DNA of 64,000 bases from Agrypnia vestita (taxonomy: Eukaryota > Arthropoda > Insecta > Trichoptera > Phryganeidae), in contig JADDOH010023635.1 of the NCBI GenBank assembly GCA_016648135.1, forward strand, positions 1-64,000. Reading direction: 5' to 3'. Below are positions 60,101 to 64,000 of the stretch, in pieces. The notes beneath the pieces were generated by a model, which worked only from the letters and a program-made list of their open reading frames with translations, searched no databases and had not been told where the DNA came from. The translations under genes and the position numbers were made by a program. Positions within the stretch are counted from its first letter, which is position 1, and the number at the start of each line of letters is the position of its first letter.

Positions 60101-62575
60101 TTTCCCAAAGATTTTTGACACCATAAAAAGAAACCATGTGTTTCCAAGAATTTTATATATGAGTATCTAAAAAATGTTCTTAGGTTTTTACGGCCGTTTA
60201 GGATCTTCTGTGTATAGTTTTCTAAGATATTCTGCCGTGTATATGTGACCTCTCTGGCCAACGTTTCGGATCCCATTGCAGGGTCCATCATCAGAGCTGA
60301 TGTGATGGGTGTGTGTTGAAGTGTAGGTTAGGTATTGCCTTGCAATACCATACCGAAATCAGGGTGTGTTTAGAATTTATTAATTGAGAATTTCTTGTTA
60401 ACATCTGTCTCCGACACGGAAGCACAATACACTACATCAAGACACACATGACTTCGGTACGGTATTGCAAGGCAATACTTAACCTACACTTCAACACACA
60501 CCCACCACATCAGCCCTGATAATGGACCCTGCAATGGGATCCGAGACGTTGGCCAGAGAGGTTACATATATACGGCAGAATATCCCAGAAAACTATACAC
60601 AGAAGATACGAGTATTTTGATCGTGGACTGTAATAGTTGTTTTTAATAATCCGTGTGTTTGAGACTTGCTTCAGTACACTTCAGGGGCTCAGTACCTAAT
60701 AAGATGTATTGTTTATTTTATTGCTAAGCTGAGAACAATGTGCAAAATATTCAATCAAGAATGTAATGTAAAAGTTTTAAGTTGTCAGCACATTTCTTAC
60801 GTTGCGGTTACGGAAGCTTTGTAAAACGACTGTGATGAGGAAGACTTAACCTCAATTACGATGAAATTCTTGTTCAGGGGGGACTGATACATTATTTGAT
60901 ATATCAAAATGATCACAATTAAAACGGGCTTGATTATGTTTACAAATGCCTTTCTCTAGAAGCACCCGCCAAGTCTTCAGCGTACATCTGCTCACACTAG
61001 CGCTAGTTTCACCTTGTTCATGTCCGATAGTTTGCTGTTCCCGACCGGCCGATGCCATCACCACCGCTTGATTATTATTTTGTTGTCATAATAGTTTATT
61101 TTAAATTCGGCTTTTTTATTTTATTTAATTTTTTTCTTTTATCCTTCCCTGTTGTATATATTTGTTTTATTTAATTTTTTTTTTAAATGTTATTAAACCA
61201 AGGCTAGTTTTCGAGTGGTGTTACTTGACTTGGTCATAATGTTGACATTCTACGAGACATGTCTTATATAATTCATTCATTTATTGATTTTTATGAAGGT
61301 CAATGCTATTGTTTAGTCCCTGATTAGTTTAGTTATCGATAATGCATTGACCATTAGTCATTCAAGGCTACATGCATTTATTTTCTGATTTCTCATTATT
61401 TAATTTTTAATGTATGTACCGAGTGTCACATAGCTAGTCGTTCAAACAGGTTAGATAATAAATGTAGTATAGGGTGTCACATAAGTTTTTAAAAAAAATA
61501 TCAGCAAATTAGTCAATAATGTACAGTGGTACTTCGGTATAATTCTTTCATCCGTTCCAGATCCTTGAGCTTATACCGAACAGGACATATATCAAATAAA
61601 TTTTTCCCGTAAGAAATAAAGGGAAAACGATTGATCCGTTCCTATGGAAAAAAAATCTATTGTTATTGGTATTCTTTTACATTCATAGGATTGTATAAAA
61701 TAATTTAAAAATTCTTTAATATTAAAATGCATAAATACAAAAGCAATTAAATGAAATAAACGAAAATTTTTCTTTTAAAGGCCGTCTATTATTTTTAATC
61801 ATTATTTGAGATAGAGATTCGTATATGGAAATCCTTGAAATTTGGACAACTAGTTATATGAGGCTCTGTATATTTAATTTTTTTTTCGTATGATCTTCAT
61901 CACTCACGTTTGCTTTAAATTTTAACATTTGAGGACATCAATATCAAATTAACATAAAATCAATTGTTTAGGGTCTCTGTATTGATATTTCTATTATAAC
62001 TTAATGATATTTTTATTTGTGATATTAGTTATATTTAATCTAAAATAATGTTTACTACTTCTTCTTTCCATTTCTGAATCGACTAGGCGTTTACCCATTT
62101 TTAGCAATGCTTTGCGGTGACTAATACATTTTTTCTTACCAACTAACAAAAGTCACGGAAGCGGACACGCAACCAACGGCAAAAGAAATGGCGGTTAGGC
62201 ATTCTCCCATGGCCGAGGAATGCAACCGCAGGTTTTCTCTGGATTCCAACCTTCACAGTCCCGTATCTCCCGTCGCAAGTGTCGCCGCCGTCGCTGGCAA
62301 AAGAAAGAAAAGCTGACACAGATTTTGCTGTACTGCTCCGAATGACAGTACAGATAGCCCGATGCCAGAAGAAGACACGAGATCCGGCTCGGTCACGCCC
62401 CTGAGTGATTCAGCCTTCGGTAGCCAGGGCGGCGACAGAGAGAAGGAGAGGTGGAGGGAAAGAGATTGCGAGAGGGACAGCACCAGCAGTGGACGGGGGT
62501 CCCCGTTCCACTGGCACAACGAGGATGTGGCTAATATTCCATCTCCATCCGGAATCGGCCACCCGTTAGAGCCAG
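48193..62575 (+). CDS. Vha44: V-type proton ATPase V1 subunit C, 5' exons (gene continues past the window)
   Basis: Subunit C sits in the peripheral stalk region of the V1 sector and controls reversible V1-Vo assembly in the acidifying proton pump of endomembranes and insect plasma membranes. Coding exons seen: 48193-48324 ([26 protein letters not shown]), 50838-50939 ([26 protein letters not shown]) and 53049-53100 ([17 protein letters not shown] plus one base). All have good GT-AG sites, and the protein reads like insect subunit C residues 1-95 without gaps. Start: first ATG of the frame, 12 bases after an acceptor. The next constitutive exon is not in the window. A 423-nt candidate cassette exon follows at 62153-62575. 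Introns carry TTAGG-bearing, mariner, MITE, hAT and SINE insertions. Confidence 0.93.
48405..49345 (+). repeat. Repeat family C in tandem (533-bp unit plus partial second unit)
   Basis: ACTTCCTTTCTTTTAACTCG opens the first unit at 48405 and nearly the same at 48938. Both then read CTTTGGATCGATTTTTAACC, TTTTCCCGTGAT.CAAT, GAGCTGAAACTTTGCAAGC and AGACTCGTGGCGA. Each unit closes with GAAAGGGAGTA.AATAAAAAC and TTTTTATGGG. A minus-strand copy of the second half is at 9526-9870. Unknown element type; in Vha44 intron 2. Confidence 0.8.
49346..50082. other. Vha44 intron 2, imperfect inverted pair
   Basis: CATCACTTAATTTTTGGTGA..AACCAACAGGTTTCGGAA (49798) and its inverse (TTCAGAAACCGGTTGGTTTT..AAATTAAGTGGTGAT, 49908-49948) bracket about 150 bp. 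Nothing else recognised. Confidence 0.45.
50083..50720. mobile_element. TTAGG-bearing TIR element family E, copy 3 (longest, 638 bp)
   Basis: The ends AATCCAAGAACATGGTCCCG and, inverted, AATCCAAGATCATGGTCCCA each continue into TATTTCACTATAT. At 50185-50253 the array is regular (CCTAA)n, that is TTAGG on the other strand, then degenerate CCAAACCTAATAA units to about 50347. The right interior (ATATCTTATTTAATACTTA, CATTTTGTTATTAGCACATT) is the inverse of the left interior of copy 1, so the terminal repeats were originally longer. In Vha44 intron 2. Confidence 0.88.
51418..52536 (-). mobile_element. mariner element, copy 2 (1119 bp, internally deleted)
   Basis: TA duplications at 51416-51417 and 52537-52538; same terminal repeats as copy 1, and very similar outside the gaps. 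About 180 bp containing the first catalytic block (TCDEKW) are missing at about 51911, at a short ATTTAA repeat present at both break positions in copy 1. Single-base changes at about 51809 and 52095 also break the frame. The 46-47 kb copy's frameshift is absent here. In Vha44 intron 3. Confidence 0.92.
53101..55114. other. Vha44 intron 4, proximal part
   Basis: AT-rich; 53445-53475 (CAGCTGACTTGTGCTCAGTT..TTTGCCATTTCATCAT) recurs at 50555-50590, so it is part of a dispersed repeat. A 126-codon frame at 54033-54413 is hydrophobic and low-complexity with no homology I recognise. No subunit C exon seen. Confidence 0.45.
55115..55501 (-). mobile_element. MITE family D, copy 3 (inverted, internally shortened)
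   Basis: It reads in the opposite direction to copies 1 and 2: ACCACTATAACTTGGCGTGC..GAGGGAGGGC at the left, through TCCGGTGACCGGCGTCGTA and ATCGGTCCATTATTCGC, to GACACGCCAAGTTACG..CAAGCAA at the right. The CCCGCACCCGGCGG segment is missing. Confidence 0.75.
55502..56336. other. Vha44 intron 4, no feature recognised
   Basis: AT-rich sequence without a recognised repeat or domain. Frames at 55285-55518 and 55472-55702 have no supported protein. Confidence 0.45.
56337..56752. repeat. Foldback family B, large two-arm copy (about 415 bp)
   Basis: The arms run inward from CTAAAATGTTCAAGCAACCA..GACC (left) and its inverse at the right end, through CATATCTCCATAACTATTGA, TTTTTTCAATATTTCTGACT, GTTGAACTATC.TTACAGTAA and TGATAAAAAC, meeting at about 56545. 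Non-coding. Confidence 0.85.
57073..57312. repeat. Foldback family B-related MITE, 240 bp
   Basis: Terminal inverted repeats of about 60 bp start ACAGGGTGTAACAGAGCTAG and pair with CTAGTTCTGTTACACTCTGT. The inside shares TCGACTCATAATC and TATTGATATTAGGTCATGGT with family B. TA-like flanks. Confidence 0.85.
57577..58267. mobile_element. hAT-type element with 8-bp target duplication, split by a SINE
   Basis: Ends TAGGGAATGCAATCCCGAT and TGGGCAATGCAATCCCGAG (reverse complement of the right). The flanks GTTACTTG and GTTACGTG are an 8-bp duplication with one mismatch. Sub-terminal motifs ATCCCGA / TCTCGAGG recur. The SINE copy at 57814-57980 is nested inside. No transposase. Confidence 0.82.
57814..57980 (+). 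repeat. Full-length tRNA-derived SINE copy
   Basis: The head GAGTAGCTTGTTGGTCTTGT..GGTTAG holds a box-A-like element, and GGTTCGAACC at 57850-57859 is a strong Pol III box B about 30 bases on. The body (CAGACTAGCAAGTTAGTCC..CACAAGCGTTTAGC..TTTGAAAATAGTAAGAATAT) is shared with 20973, 26338 and 43322, and it ends in T- and A-runs. The cloverleaf is not intact, so it is a SINE and not a tRNA gene. Confidence 0.88.
58268..60202. other. Vha44 intron 4, with a Tigger-like end at about 59560-59712
   Basis: 59600-59712 matches the 36640 fragment and ends in CGAATTTCGAATTAATGAGG..CATTGTA, the inner-to-outer order of a Tigger right end. 58844-59056 has a 70-codon minus frame without domain. Otherwise nothing. 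Confidence 0.45.
60203..60607. repeat. Foldback element, arms of about 160 bp
   Basis: Left arm from ATCTTCTGTGTATAGTTTTC through CTGGCCAACGTTTCGGATCC, CATTGCAGGGTCCAT and GTTGAAGTGTAGGTTA to TTGCCTTGCAATACC. The right arm is its inverse with few differences, around a centre of about 85 bp. The outer motif also occurs in part at 15640-15690. Confidence 0.9.
60608..62152. other. Vha44 intron 4, distal part, with a Tigger left end
   Basis: At 61525, CAGTGGTACTTCGGTATAAT..CCGTTCCAGATCC is a Tigger-type left end preceded by TA; no right end is seen. Otherwise nothing recognised. Confidence 0.45.
62153..62575 (+). CDS. Vha44: Candidate symmetric cassette exon of Vha44 with an in-frame UGA
   Basis: It starts after an acceptor (CTAACAAAAG; an alternative acceptor, GGAAG, would start it at 62162) and ends at GAGCCAG|GTTGTT. 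Start and end phases are both 1, matching the phase-1 end of the exon at 53100, so the exon (423 nt, 141 codons) could be included or skipped without changing frame. The reading frame is Ser/Pro-rich and coding-like: [20 protein letters not shown], then [14 protein letters not shown], a TGA at 62314-62316 followed by C, then [20 protein letters not shown] and [18 protein letters not shown]. As I recall, Drosophila Vha44 also has longer isoforms with an insertion at this point; that needs checking. Inclusion would end the protein at about 149 residues unless the UGA is read through or removed by a further splice. Confidence 0.6.
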
Positions 62576-62997
62576 GTTGTTTGAGATGGACGAAACAATG
62601 CCGCGCTTTTGGGGCTAATATTTCTCTCACTGCGTCAATTAATTTTTAATTAACGCGTTTCGAAAGCGTTAAGCAATTTAGTTATACACTTCTTACGCAA
62701 AATAAATAATTATTATCTGTATATATTTAAATAATGTGTTGATTATAACATTTTTTATTTTTATTGATGTTTAAAATTTGGCATTTTGATTTGCTTCATT
62801 ATTCTTTCTAAAGAATAAAGAATTCGGCTGTAACTTACTACACCACGTACGTCAGTCATTGCAGCGTTTTGATATGCATTTGTCAACACCAAATAGATTT
62901 TTTTAAATTCACAATTGTCTTATTTACGATAACTATAGTAAAATAACCTTTTAGTGTAATTTCTGATTAATTATATTGAGAATATTTCTTGAATATA
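62576..62997. other. Intron sequence, nothing recognised
   Basis: AT-rich. The coding frame of the preceding exon stays open to 62646 beyond the proposed donor, but composition becomes AT-rich at about 62640. Confidence 0.45.
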
Positions 62998-63784
62998 CGA
63001 GGGTAAGTCAAAAACGATCCATGCTTTTCGTTGTACAATTTAGGGGTTCAACATGTACATCATTTTTCATCTAGTCATCTCCCTTATCAATGCACTCGGT
63101 CCAGCGATATTCCTTCCATGAAGAAGGTTTTCTGTCCGTCGCAAAGCCACTTTTGCACATCTAACTCTGTGGGAATACGCACAGACTTTATGGAAGCCAA
63201 GCTCACCGTGAATGATTTGAAGGGAAGAACCTGACTTGTATTGATTTAACGTTACGGCTTACCATGAGGCCCAATTAGTGCATCGAAATACTTCACAAAA
63301 ACACCCAGGCTTGAGAAAATCGCATAGATGTAATGTGACCTCACCAGGAATCCAACCTAGAACCTCCAGAACTTTTCAAAGACAACACTACCTCACCGAT
63401 GGTATTCGCTAGAACCATCTCTCGGGTTAGCTGAATCTTGTCATCCGTGATGAAGGTTGACAGGCGTTCCGTTACCTCTTCCTGCGTCACATTTGTCCAT
63501 TCATTTTAAAACTTCACGATCCACAAAAAAAATCTATAAAAACTAAAAGAAGCAGTGTCACCGTATTGTGATAAAATATTATGATGCATTTCAGCCCCTT
63601 TCATACCCTCTGACCAGAGAAATTGAATCACTGCTCGTTGCGTTTCTTTAGTGCAAACTGCTAGCGGAATGGCTATGTTTATATTGTAAAAGCTGGAAGG
63701 CAAATGACGCGATCAGGATCAAGTTTCGCACACTTGTGAAGATGTGTTATGGCGTATGTGTAGATAATTTTTGACTCGCCTTCG
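62998..63784 (-). mobile_element. Second mariner-type lineage, internally deleted (787 bp)
   Basis: TA at 62996-62997 and 63785-63786; ends CGAGGGTAAGTCAAAAA and CGAAGGCGAGTCAAAAAT (reverse complement). The minus strand (63703 downward) reads CTKETQRAVIQFLWSEGMKG, then TERLSTFITDDKIQLTREM (HTH_48-type N-terminus of mariner-like transposases), then GELGFHKVCA. It jumps to WLCDGQKTFFMEGISLDR, the C-terminal end; the DDE core is deleted. In a Vha44 intron. Confidence 0.8.
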
Positions 63785-63786
63785 TA

Positions 63787-64000
63787 TGTAGGGCTGGTTA
63801 TTATCGCACTCCAACATCGTAATTAGAGAAAACCTGATAGTTATTTTCCTAACAACATATGGCAGATTTGTTATTACGATTTATCAGAAATTTATTTCAT
63901 TCCTTGTATACGATTTATTTCAATGATTTTTAGAGTTGACGGTATATGTAGAACCGCATCAGCGATTCTGTATTAAATACTATTTATTGTTTGAAAGAAG
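63787..64000. other. Right edge, intronic
   Basis: No subunit C exon or repeat recognised; the remaining exons of Vha44 must lie to the right. Confidence 0.4.

Noticed and set aside
62253..62630. 125-codon minus-strand open frame
   Set aside because: It is antisense to the Vha44 candidate exon and owes its length to that exon's GC-rich codon use; its repeats (SLSLSL) mirror the plus-strand coding.

Overview
The window is insect nuclear DNA, most likely from a moth or butterfly. It is AT-rich, with small exons, GT-AG introns of 0.5 to 9 kb packed with transposons, TTAGG-type (insect telomere) repeats, and Helitron-like ends of a kind common in Lepidoptera. The order is an inference; 'insect' is secure. 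No rRNA, true tRNA gene or CRISPR array was seen.

Four host loci are supported. (1) 14184-20395 (+): a complete three-exon gene of the EcKinase / CHK-kinase-like (DUF1679-type) family, 424 aa. (2) 24261-28725 (+): a tandem paralogue whose exons 2 and 3 match gene 1 exactly in length and phase, but for which I find no first coding exon. (3) 29079-40757 (-): the mitochondrial large-subunit ribosomal protein L24 gene (mRpL24), six exons, 253 aa, tail to tail with gene 2. (4) 48193 to beyond the right edge (+): the 5' part of the gene for V-ATPase V1 subunit C (Vha44). Its three N-terminal coding exons are followed by a 9-kb intron and a symmetric 423-nt candidate cassette exon at 62153-62575. 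That exon contains an in-frame UGA.

The rest is dominated by transposable elements, many with definable ends: two mariner copies of one family (46681-47964, 51418-52536), three mariner relics, pogo/Tigger elements (2386-4198, 15038-17171, 22301-22991, 30532-32267), PIF/Harbinger pieces (7876-8602, 17261-18046, 31291-31922, 40935-41300), hAT-type elements (25617-26321, 57577-58267, probably 5168-6339), a piggyBac relic (27406-28482), Helitron-like elements (2269-4514, 9056-9513), non-LTR retrotransposon fragments, a tRNA-derived SINE family with a Pol III box B, and several foldback or MITE families.

Layout: 1-12.8 kb is gene-poor nested transposons; 12.8-28.7 kb holds the EcKinase pair; 29-40.8 kb is mRpL24 with TE-filled introns; 40.9-43.6 kb is a gene-poor gap with a decayed coding region; 43.7-64 kb is the Vha44 locus. 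Most striking are the UGA-interrupted symmetric Vha44 cassette exon, a TIR element family carrying internal TTAGG arrays (37388-37749, 40224-40429, 50083-50720), a Tigger element lying exactly at the junction of a young 385-bp duplication, and the missing first exon of the second EcKinase paralogue.
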